A DNA stretch of 64,000 nt from Scolanthus callimorphus (Eukaryota; Cnidaria; Anthozoa; Actiniaria; Edwardsiidae): positions 21,811,739-21,875,738 of the forward strand of contig CM066923.1 in the NCBI GenBank assembly GCA_033964015.1, read 5' to 3'. Position 1 is the first letter of the stretch. Each line of letters starts with the position of its first letter. This document shows, piece after piece, positions 1 to 8,938 of the stretch. The position numbers and the translations under genes are program-made. Under the pieces are notes generated by a model that was given only the letters and a program-made list of their open reading frames with translations, made no database searches and had not been told where the DNA came from.

Positions 1-940
1 CTCGTACCCTCTGAATACCTTGTTCATTCTAATGATTCTCGTCAACGGATACCGATTAAGTCGATATTTCAGTCCAGACTCACGAATCAGAGCCATAAAG
101 CTTTCTTTTATTATAAATGCTCAGTTCATTTTTGGTTCCCCAATCACCGTACTTGTGGTCTATTATCTGTTACCATGGTACGCTTTGCAAGAATCTTCTT
201 TAGCGAGAGCATTGGTTGCCGTATTCTCTCCGCTTATTATGGTCGTGCCTAAAGCCATTACAAGACTCGGTGCGCAAAGCCTGACGGGTATTCTACATCC
301 GGGTCATGCTCATGTCCTTATAGCTTCACTATACGGGGGGTCCGCAATTGTCTTCAGGGTCATGCAAGGAGAAGTGTCAAATCGATACTTGTTCTTGGGT
401 CTCGGCGTGGCGCATGCGATTATCGATCTGTTCGAGCGCACGACGATTATAATGAGGGACGAACTATGGGAATATTTTTATCGCCTTATTCGGAGAGTCG
501 GCCGCCGCCGACAAAGATATCGGACGCCGAGAAGCCGCCGATTCATTGCCGACGTCAGCGTTCACATTATCTTTATAGAAGCCACGAGTCTAGTTGGTGC
601 GTTGGGCTTCATTTACATATTTCGCTTTTTGAATGACAAAACCTCGCCTAATAACCACACGGAGTATCTCTACGAGTTCTTGCTGCGGGCGGCAATGGGG
701 CTGGCCATTGACTTGTGTTTTGGGACACTTTCCTTCGTCATTCAAACACGTGTGATGAATATAGCAGTGTGTCGAGTGTGGGAGATGAAGTGGCGGTATC
801 ACACGCTGGCTAACATGATCACAGCCACTATTGGAGCGCTGTATTTCAGCCCTTACCTCTATGATGTGGTCAGACGGAACAGCGAGGACGCAGTACCACA
901 AGGTCACTGGAACTGCACCAGTACCTTGTTCTTTCATTGA
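1..940 (+). CDS. Multi-pass membrane protein, tandem copy A (5' part outside window)
   Basis: The window opens inside this gene. In the frame starting at base 2 it reads without a stop to a TGA at 938-940. The sequence matches copy B (2929-4494) from base 3555 of the window onward at roughly 97% of bases, so it is the C-terminal 312 or so residues of the same 521-aa protein. The two proteins differ at only about ten residues here, for example Arg-Arg-Val-Gly against Arg-Arg-Val-Cys in the basic loop and Glu-Met-Lys against Ala-Met-Lys near the end. It keeps hydrophobic stretches suited to membrane spans, an Arg-rich loop and the end HWNCTSTLFFH. I do not recognise the family. The first in-window ATG (base 20) is internal, not the true start. 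Similarity to copy B ends a few bases after the stop codon. Confidence 0.72.
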   Translation, partial: SYPLNTLFILMILVNGYRLSRYFSPDSRIRAIKLSFIINAQFIFGSPITVLVVYYLLPWYALQESSLARALVAVFSPLIMVVPKAITRLGAQSLTGILHPGHAHVLIASLYGGSAIVFRVMQGEVSNRYLFLGLGVAHAIIDLFERTTIIMRDELWEYFYRLIRRVGRRRQRYRTPRSRRFIADVSVHIIFIEATSLVGALGFIYIFRFLNDKTSPNNHTEYLYEFLLRAAMGLAIDLCFGTLSFVIQTRVMNIAVCRVWEMKWRYHTLANMITATIGALYFSPYLYDVVRRNSEDAVPQGHWNCTSTLFFH

Positions 941-2928
941 GAAGCCACCTCCACCTCCAGCGGAAGGTGACGAGACAAAGGCTCTTGAAGAATCCATATT
1001 AGACTGACCACGATTCTAGGACTTCCGGTGTAACGAACTCACCTATCTTGTGAAAAAAAAAAACCCAGCGGCAAATGCAGGTGCTTGGATTGTTTGTTCT
1101 TGTGGCGGGGTTTTCTTTTAATTTCAGTTGAATTTTGACCGATAAAACGGCGAATTCGTTTGGCGTAAAATCTACTGCGCATGCTCGAAATTGGATTCTT
1201 CCTGAGCCTTTGTCCTGTCGCCTTCCGATGGCCAGATGACCGAAGGCTCTTGCAACGAAATTACCTCTCGTGCTCTTTCATTTTGCGAAGTTTTTTTTTG
1301 CAAATAATATAAGTTAAAGTAATAATAATAATCTTTATTTAGACACGATGAATAAATTATAGCGGTGCCGCTTGTGGGGTCGTGTATAAAATAAAAATAT
1401 AGGCTCGCAACGTTCTCGTGACAAAAAATGTTTTCAAATTATCAATGAGACGCTATATTGTCACGATCCATTGGTGCGTATACGCTAGAATTAGATTATC
1501 TCTATCATACGTTTACCCAAATGGAGCCGTGTACTGCTGCAAAGTTGTTAGGTTTAAGTTTAACTTTAGTATTCAGTCACTAAAATTAGAGCATTCTATC
1601 GATAATTTTGTCAAATTGTTTTGAGCTTGCGAGATATGGCGGTTTCGACTGTTGAGCGAAAATAACGCCGGACATTTAGGTTAACAGACCATAGATATGC
1701 ATCCCAGCTATAATGAAACACTAATTTATAAGTTACGCATATTGAAATGCTATACTATAAGTTATACCAGGCAGTGCAACAAACGAACAGGAAACATCGG
1801 CGTCTGTACCTTTCGGGATCACAACATGGTTTACACACCAGCGTTCTATCTCGCTTCAACCTCGTACCCAGAGCCCGTCATCTTTTGGCCAGCGGCAAGA
1901 TTCAGGGCCCTGGGGGAATCCGATTTGTGAGCATGCGTGGTAGGTCAAAAACGTAACGAACTTTCATACAACAATCAAACCGGAACCCAGAATCTGGGTT
2001 TAAAAAAATCGATTCACGCAGATCCCTGAATCTTGCCGCTGGCCAAAAGATGACGGGCTCTGGGTACGAGATTGATCTCGCTTTCGAATTCTGCGCATGC
2101 GTTAATCGAGTTCTGGTTTCGATGATTGAGTGATCTCTAGGTACGCGAAAGAATCAGCCCAGAGAAACAGAATATTATTTTATCGCGGGGGGCTTGAGAA
2201 TTCACTGAGCGGAAAGAAAAACAGGAAGTATTCGTGTGGGAGCTGTGCATAATTTCTAGTAGAATAGCGTATTTGTGAATATATTTTATAACTCTTGTCA
2301 TGTTTTCTCCCATCATTGGGACCCTTTAACATGCATTTCCAGACAGTCTACCGTGAGCCGGCTACTGCCACGGACATGCAGACATAACGTAGTTGCATAT
2401 CAAGTTTTCACAATAGTTATACTTGGTTTATCTTGCATATTCAAGGTATACTGAAATGCTAAAAAACACCAAGGTTGACTAAGACTGACTATTAATATAT
2501 ACATTTTTAGTATTATCGCCTTGACAAAATCAAGTACAACCACAGTGTTTTGAATTCCTCCAAGAGGACGTTTAATTAATCAGGGTTGCCACAGCAACCC
2601 CGATTAAACCTGGAAAGCACGCTGCGCTTGGTTTATAGAAACTCATCAAAAAATGTAAACTGAGGCGGAAGTGTTAAGCGTATAGTACAAAATCGCTATC
2701 GAGCAAGCTACCCTAGAATCTTAATCTGAATGACCGTAGCAAGGAACTTGTGAATCTAGTCTTGCGAAATTGCCATCTCAATCAGGTTCATCCGGTATTT
2801 GTTCAGGAAACTATACTGCTTTACGTTGGCATATCGCTCTGGTCCGCTACTGGTTCTGACGAGGTGTGCGCAACCCGTTCAACTGGATATCGTGATCAAG
2901 TGCGTTTGACAACGCTTCGGAGCCAGAC
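941..2928. other. Spacer between the two membrane-protein copies
   Basis: No gene recognised. It holds the 3' flank of copy A, an ATAATAATAATAATCTTTATT stretch near 1321 followed by AATAAA at about 1351 (possible polyadenylation region), one inverted-repeat element at 1857-2074, and AT-rich unique sequence leading to copy B. Short open frames at 1418, 1697 and 2750 show no recognisable domain. Confidence 0.5.
1857..2074. mobile_element. Inverted-repeat element with 9-bp target duplication
   Basis: A 218-bp non-autonomous element. Its left end CAACCTCGTACCCAGAGCC and its right end are reverse complements over about 45 bp, through the GGCCAGCGGCAAGATTC segment. The 9-bp duplication ATCTCGCTT flanks it at 1848-1856 and 2075-2083. 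A 9-bp duplication is usual for Mutator-like elements; that assignment is inference. The element at 4760-4944 has related ends. Confidence 0.75.
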
Positions 2929-4494
2929 ATGACCTGTATCGAGGAGATCGTGATTGTAATCTTGTATCTAATAGAGAATTGCACTGGTCTTGCAATCGAG
3001 AGCCGCGGCGATTCGAGCTTGCAAAGCCCAGGGGAGGAAGACGGTCTTTTGCAAAGTACTGTGCAAGGCAGTCAGGTCTTTCACGAGTTCACATCATTTG
3101 ACGCTGGTGATTCCGTTTACCAAGAGTTTCATCCTCCTCATGGTTGCGAAGATCAGCCACGAGCATGGAAACAAAGCAGGCCTTCTTTTATGAGCTCGTT
3201 GTGGCGTTGTTTCCGTAGCGTTTTCTTGATCCAAACTATCGCTGGTGGAGCTGTAGGCCTGTGGGTGACATTCTTGTTTTTCTTCGCCTTCAACACCACT
3301 GAATTATGTTACGATTTTATAAAAGAACATTCTTGGGACGAGGTGCCCGTTCGCATTCAGAGAATCCACGTGGCGTTTCAATCCATGGAGGGGTTTATCA
3401 TCCAACAATGGGACTTTCTAATTTTTGCATGCACTTTTCCTTGGTCCTTGATCAAAGATACCAACTTACTGGTGCTGAACGTTCTTGCAGGTTTTGCAGA
3501 CACTATCTACAGGCTGTCTTTTCAAGTGTTTGATATTTATAGCGTATCATGGTTCTCGTACCCTCTGAATACCTTGTTCATTCTAATGATTCTCGTCAAC
3601 GGATACCGATTAAGTCGATATTTCAGTCCAGACTCACGAATCAGAGCCATAAAGCTTTCTTTTATTATAAATGCTCAGTTCATTTTTGGTTCCCCAATCA
3701 CCGTACTTGTGGTCTATTATCTGTTACCATGGTACGCTTTGCAAGAATCTTCTTTAGCGAGAGCATTGGTTGCCGTATTCTCTCCGCTTATTATGGTCGT
3801 GCCTAAAGCCATTACAAGACTCGGTGCGCAAAGCCTGACGGGTATTCTACATCCGGGTCATGCTCATGTCCTTATAGCTTCACTATACGGGGGGTCCGCA
3901 ATTGTCTTCAGGGTCATGCAAGGAGAAGTGTCAAATCGATACTTGTTCTGTGGTCTCGGCGTGGCGCATGCGATTATCGATCTGTTCGAGCGCATGACGA
4001 TTATAATGAGGGACGAACTATGGGAATATTTTTATCGACTTATTCGTAGAGTCTGCCGCCGCCGACAGAGATATCGCTCGCCGAGAAGCCGCCGATTTAT
4101 TGCCGACGTCAGCGTTCACATTATCTTTTTAGAAGCCACGAGTCTAGTTGGTGCGTTGGGCTTCATTTACATATTTCGCTTTTTGAACGACAAAATCTCG
4201 CCTAATAACCACACGGAGTATCTCTACGAGTTCTTGCTGCGATCGGCAATGGGGTTGGCCATTGACTTGTGTTTTGGGACACTTTCCTTTATCATTCAAA
4301 CACGTGTGATGAATATAGCAGTGTGTCGAGTGTGGGCGATGAAGTGGCGGTATCACACGCTGGCTAACATGATCACAGCCACTATTGGAGCGCTGTATTT
4401 CAGCCCTTACCTCTATGATGTGGTCAGACGGAACAGCGAGGACGCAGTACCACAAGGTCACTGGAACTGCACCAGTACCTTGTTCTTTCATTGA
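2929..4494 (+). CDS. Multi-pass membrane protein of unknown family, tandem copy B (complete)
   Basis: A single uninterrupted frame of 521 codons. The ATG at 2929 has a G at -3, and an upstream short frame overlaps it by four bases. Residues 1-90 look soluble, with a short hydrophobic start and a Ser/Glu-rich stretch. Likely membrane segments are about 97-121, 156-176, 178-197, 209-225, 243-267, 277-293, 392-418, 438-465 and 478-496. A strongly basic loop (LIRRVCRRRQRYRSPRSRRF, 371-390) precedes a pair of spans, and NHT (427-429) is a possible glycosylation site. Nine or so spans suggest a transporter-like or receptor-like membrane protein, but no family motif is recognised and no function is claimed. 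The lack of introns beside a very intron-rich neighbour suggests a retro-copied or lineage-specific gene. It lies upstream of, or possibly inside an intron of, the dynein-like gene on the same strand. Confidence 0.75.
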   Translation: MTCIEEIVIVILYLIENCTGLAIESRGDSSLQSPGEEDGLLQSTVQGSQVFHEFTSFDAGDSVYQEFHPPHGCEDQPRAWKQSRPSFMSSLWRCFRSVFLIQTIAGGAVGLWVTFLFFFAFNTTELCYDFIKEHSWDEVPVRIQRIHVAFQSMEGFIIQQWDFLIFACTFPWSLIKDTNLLVLNVLAGFADTIYRLSFQVFDIYSVSWFSYPLNTLFILMILVNGYRLSRYFSPDSRIRAIKLSFIINAQFIFGSPITVLVVYYLLPWYALQESSLARALVAVFSPLIMVVPKAITRLGAQSLTGILHPGHAHVLIASLYGGSAIVFRVMQGEVSNRYLFCGLGVAHAIIDLFERMTIIMRDELWEYFYRLIRRVCRRRQRYRSPRSRRFIADVSVHIIFLEATSLVGALGFIYIFRFLNDKISPNNHTEYLYEFLLRSAMGLAIDLCFGTLSFIIQTRVMNIAVCRVWAMKWRYHTLANMITATIGALYFSPYLYDVVRRNSEDAVPQGHWNCTSTLFFH

Positions 4495-4513
4495 GTAGCC
4501 ACCTCCACATTCA

Positions 4514-4953
4514 CGGGGAATTTCTGCAGAAACTAATTCATTAGAAAGCTGGTTTTCCCATGGGAAAGCTGTTTTTTTTTTCATGGGAAAGCTGGTTTTC
4601 CCATGGGAAAGCTGGTTTTCCCATGGGAATGCTGGTTTTCCCATGGATGGGAATGCTGGTTTTCCCATGGTAGGCGTATGGGAAGTGTCCGAACTCTTCC
4701 CATACTTCAACCACGGGGAAATCTGCTTTCCCATGAATCGGTGTCTACAGAAATTCCCCCATTCTCGAACCCAGAGCTCAGTGACAGCCACTGACGTATG
4801 CGCGAGTTTTAATAGAGAGAAAGACTTTTCAGCGTATGCTCCAACGTCCAAAATCAGCCAATTAGCGACGTCCCTCAAATGGATGTCCCCAGAGCCTCCC
4901 CTGCGAGGTAGCAGATGAGCCGGGGAGCTCTGGGTACGAGAACGAAATTCCCC
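4514..4953. mobile_element. Palindromic 'TTTCTGCAGAAA' element, copy 1, internally expanded
   Basis: Starts GGGGAATTTCTGCAGAAAC and ends TACAGAAATTCCCC. It shares the inner pair GGGAAGTGTCCGAA / TTCGGACACTTCCC-type palindrome with the copies at 6678 and 40040. In this copy a segment ATGGGAAAGCTGGTTTTCCC is repeated about five times (about 4550-4670). A second element is inserted in its right end (4760-4944). Confidence 0.65.
4760..4944. mobile_element. Inverted-repeat element nested in the end of the TTTCTGCAGAAA element
   Basis: 185 bp. The left end CATTCTCGAACCCAGAGCTC and the right end GAGCTCTGGGTACGAGAACG form terminal inverted repeats like those of the element at 1857-2074. The 9-bp duplication AAATTCCCC lies at 4751-4759 and 4945-4953. 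Confidence 0.75.
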
Positions 4954-6677
4954 GTGACTGGGCCATTCCACACAGCACAGCACGTAACAAAATGCAGCAC
5001 GCGCGTTCTTATCACACTGCGAATGGTGACGTGGGAAGCCCTGTGGTTCACACAAGAACGCAAGCGCAAGAAAATCGAGATATGGCGTCCCCTTGTGCTT
5101 GCGTCTAATTGCGTAGGTGACTATTCGCCGATATTTACGGAGCCTGAGGCGACTAATTGTTTTAGTATAATTACTCAAGCGACTTTTAAGATTTTTGACC
5201 AAAAAAAATCAGGTTTAGGGGTATATTTTTAGTTTCTCGTAATAAAGTGCGCGCGCGATCCCCAATGCTGTCAATGTTTCATTCACCTATAGGTGGATAT
5301 AGCAAATTATTATTCAGCACATGGATGCACTGCCCAAATATGGTCATTGGAACGCCAATAGCTGTCTTCTGTACATGACAGCTATCCTGCGATATCCGTC
5401 TCTGAGGAAAATATGATGTTTTGAGCTCGTAAATAATACACAAAAGTCATTTATTTTCGTGGGTTTTTGTGCTATCGATGTGCTGAATAATAAAACCATT
5501 ATCCTGCTCGATTTTGCAGAATATGGTCTGATTTTAGCCAACTCGGGACTTCGTCCCTCGTCGGCTAAGTATCAGACGATATTCTGCGCAATCTCGTAGG
5601 ATAAATAGAGGATATTACATGGCCGCGCGGAGATACGAATTTTATCTTTGAGTGTTGAAAACTATGTCACGAATGATCGCAGCAAACCGGTTACGAGCCG
5701 GTTTTGCGCGCGCATTTGAGTGGCTTCCCGTCGTGTGCTAGTCAAAACATGTACGTTATCGACTGCATCTTGAAAAGAACATTTTTGTTCTTCGTACAAT
5801 AAATAACTCATTAGATGTTTTTCCGTGTAATACTGGCGGACATTTGACTCGTTGCTCACATATTTCCGTCTGCAACTTGGAAAATATCGGCTCGTATTAC
5901 ATGAAAAAACATCTAATATATAGAGGCGCTCGTTCGTAAAATATTGCTTTTGCCACTTGAAAATAAAATTCATATCGTCAAGCCATCGTGTAATTTTCTT
6001 TTTATTATATAGACAAACCAGAGAAAATTATTCAAAATTGATTTCCAAGACTTTCGTTTTGACCAATATCCTCACTAGTGAGGATATGGAAAATATGTCA
6101 CTCACGACCCGGATGTAGCTTCGTATGAGATCTACGGGTGGCGTATTTCCCAGTAAAACACTCGTGTCTATATAATAAAACAATATAGTTGATGTTCGCG
6201 GGTGTAAATATGTTTTGGGTCCGACTCAGGCTCATCAACTACATTACTTTTATTATAATAGCTTTGGAAAACATTGAGTATAATAGCGAGAATTTATGGC
6301 GAGAATCATACGCCGATTGACTCGCGCGGGCTCTAATATATTAGAGCCCGCCAAAATGTTCATTAGAGCCCGGATAATACGCCACAATGCTCGCCAAAGT
6401 TATTATAATAAGATATTTGTAAATACTTAGATGCGTAAGATCATGTTATTGAAATTCACATAATTATATCCTTGTGTATACATTTGCACCGTACTGATGG
6501 TAAAGATTTTGATACAAGACTAGCCGATGAGGTCTGTGGGCATTTATCACTCGGCAGCCATCTTGGATAAATCTTTTCTTCTTGCATGTGCAGCCTCGTC
6601 ATGATTACGAGGTTCCACGGGGAAAGCAATGGATGTTGTCCAAAATGGCTGTCGTGTGATAAGGCCCGTTAATCACA
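4954..6677. other. Gene-free stretch with dispersed repeats
   Basis: No gene recognised. An AATAAA at about 5241 could serve copy B, 750 bp away. 5340-5660 holds a repeat with inverted segments (ATTTTGCAGAATATGGTCTGA with CAGACGATATTCTGC) ending in CCGCGCGGAGATACGAATTTTATC, a motif echoed in reverse at 19040-19080. 5683-5760 resembles 12310-12370. 6320-6400 has two GAGCCCG-containing direct repeats. Confidence 0.4.
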
Positions 6678-7248
6678 CGGAATTTCTGCAGAAACCCATC
6701 CATGGGAAAACTGAATTTTCCAAGGCACACGCGTGGGGAAGTGTTCGGAATTCACATGGTTAGCCACTTGAATCCGAACACTTCCCATTCTTCTACCATG
6801 GGAAATTCCGCTTTTCCCATGGATGGGTTTCTGCAGAAATTCACACACGCCTAAATCGAGGAATGCTCACTGGCACTTAGAATTTTTTTCTAAACAAGCG
6901 CTCACCTACAGAAATGAAAAAAAGAATTATGAAAATCATCAGGGTTCGAACCTGTAACTTTCCAGTTACTATACCCAAACCCCAACCACTACGCTATGAG
7001 TGAATTCGCTGGTTCGGACAGCTCGTTTTATTGATTAAGTACCTTAATAGTATTAATCTTTAATAGAACGAGGCATATACTATAAAAATATACTAAAACG
7101 ATGTATTAACCCTTATCCTGACTAGTAGTCTTGATAGTTCAAATATTTTGAATGTGTTTAGGTCAATTTGAAGTAATATTATCAAAAATATCGTTAAATT
7201 ATTCATGGTGAGCATTCCTCCATTTAGGAATGACGAGAAATTCCCTGT
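6678..7248. mobile_element. TTTCTGCAGAAA element, copy 2, interrupted
   Basis: Left end GGAATTTCTGCAGAAACCCA at 6679. The inner palindrome GGGAAGTGTTCGGAATTC / GAATCCGAACACTTCCC spans 6738-6789. The right end TTTCTGCAGAAATTC is split by the 393-bp insertion at 6843-7235 and resumes as CCTGTGA, matching the uninterrupted end of the copy at 40040-40187. Confidence 0.7.
6843..7235 (-). mobile_element. 393-bp element with internal tRNA-like promoter boxes (reverse copy)
   Basis: Same element as 21724-22116, same length, opposite orientation. It is flanked by the 8-bp duplication AGAAATTC (6835-6842 and 7236-7243). Near its ends it carries inverted CCTAAATNGAGGAATGCTCAC segments. Read on the minus strand it contains a B-box GGTTCGAACCC (6942-6952) and an A-box-like TAGCGTAGTGG (6986-6996), a tRNA-like Pol III promoter arrangement. 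There is no coding capacity; the superfamily is not assigned. Confidence 0.75.
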
Positions 7249-7860
7249 GAATGGAACGGGGACTCGCGGTCCTTTCAAAACGGTAGCGCGATAGTATATG
7301 TTTGAGGAATGGCAAAAATATTGTAATCAGTAGTGCAGCTACAGGTATTAGACTACACAAAAAGTTAAATGTGAAAATTGACTAAAAACAAGTATATTGT
7401 CTACACTATAAATAGACTCTGTCTGCTAACGCCACTACGCTCTAGAATTTAGCGCTGTACGTTTGTGAACAGTAACATACTTTCGAGAGCAAATACGTTA
7501 GTCAGTCTGTTTTGTATTTTATGACCGGTGTAGAACAAGTGAATCAAATCATGAATAAGTTAGCATTAATCAGAATCAGAAAATGATTTAGCATTATCTT
7601 GTTAGAATATGATGTTCACCTTGTGCATGTAATTAAACATAAACGCACAAAGAAAAATGTCCTTTAGATCTCGTCTATTGCATGCTAAGGCGCCGAACTT
7701 TACAATAATACAGGAGTTTGGTTTAAATCTCTCCAGTGTTTCTTGTAAAATTTTGAATTAAAGGATACCCATGTTGCTCTATCACGCGCGAAAACCCGCA
7801 TTTTTCATTATGAAAGGTCATCAATTTTTCGAAACGTCCTTGAAAAGATCCGTAAAAGTT

Positions 7861-8114
7861 CTATAGAGCATATTTCAGATGACCATCGTGAAAGTAAACG
7901 CAATTGTGCAATCACTAGCCAATCAGAAACAAGAGTAATTACAACTGACTGCTGAATGGTTTCCAGCCCAGCCAATCAGGAGCCGAACCAATTGGCTGGC
8001 TAGTAATTCCTTGCTTGTAATTAGTTCGCAATTTGATTGGTTGATAGAAATAAACAGCCAATGAGAAAGCAAACCAATTGCAAACACGACGGTCATCTGA
8101 AATCCGCTCTATAG
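7861..8114. mobile_element. MITE with CTATAGAGC / GCTCTATAG ends
   Basis: 254 bp with terminal inverted repeats CTATAGAGCATATTTCAGAT and ATCTGAAATCCGCTCTATAG. The interior is rich in CCAATCAG/CTGATTGG-type motifs and TAATTAC. Related ends occur at 10363-10491, 13217 and 13489. Confidence 0.7.
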
Positions 8115-8371
8115 TGCAAGTTTCAGTTCCTTTTCATTCTAAGGCTTAGTTTAAGCATAACATAGGATTCTGTGTTGTTTCTACAGACCACTGCAGTCTA
8201 GTTTTTTTTTGTTAAAACAACCGTGACATAGTCCCTTTATTTTAACTTAAAGTTTCATCATCAACTGACAGCCTTTGCGGGCGATTAGCCAATCAGAGCA
8301 GCCGAAAACCAATAGATCAATCTGAAAACAATAGAAAACACAAAAACGCATGGGTACCGGTTGATGGGCCT

Positions 8372-8609
8372 TTAAAGGGGCACTCGCACGCTTTATTTTT
8401 GTACAACCTGTCAAAAACATAAGCCTAATTCTAGTCATCAAAAATACATTTAAGTTTAGCAGTAATAACCAAAATAACAGTCCAGGTTTGTTAAATGACC
8501 TTTTAACTGTTAAATCAATGCAAATCTATAGTGTTTTTATCTATTATCAAGAGGATGGAATTGGATTGCGATTTGAATTATTTGCTTGTCAGGCAAGCGA
8601 GCGAGTGCC
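8372..8609. mobile_element. Inverted-repeat element, GGGGCACTCGCACGCTT family, copy 1
   Basis: The left end AAAGGGGCACTCGCACGCTT pairs with AAGCGAGCGAGTGCC at the right. The internal segment around 8555-8590 (GGATGGAATTGGATTGCG) recurs inverted in the copy at 37127-38047. Confidence 0.6.
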
Positions 8610-8815
8610 AGTAGCGAGTCAATCCGGCAATTCCGTAATATTAATGAAAAAAAAAAAAGATGGTGAGACTCAACAATAGTCAGCTTCTACAAGTTGTGAA
8701 ATCCATATAAGCAGCAAACTTTCGCTGCAGCCCTTTTTGACAACAGCATTCAAGACATTCAAATGAAGTACTGAAAGGAACTGAAATGCTAAGTAATTCT
8801 CATTCATGCCCACAG

Positions 8816-8938
8816 GTATCCACTACACTGAATGACCTTGACTCATTCCTCAAGCGCATTGAGCCTGGAATCGAGGCCATCACGGGAGAAGAACGAGACA
8901 TCGCGTCCTTCATGAGGTTGATGAGAGTCTTCAACGAG
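8816..8938 (+). CDS. Dynein-like gene, exon 1 of window (tail)
   Basis: 41 codons, phase 0-0, between CCCACAG and GTACGA. Reads VSTTLNDLDSFLKRIEPG through to MRVFNE. A helical tail segment with no family motif. It is assigned because phase and strand continue into the next exons. The last 23 bases of this exon plus its donor are duplicated at 9023-9050. No upstream exon was found in the window. Confidence 0.65.

Noticed and set aside
4144..5202. 352-codon minus-strand frame
   Set aside because: Antisense shadow of the membrane-protein gene extended through palindromic repeats.
6942..6996. Functional tRNA gene
   Set aside because: A- and B-boxes are present but the acceptor stem does not pair and the sequence is repeated within a mobile element.
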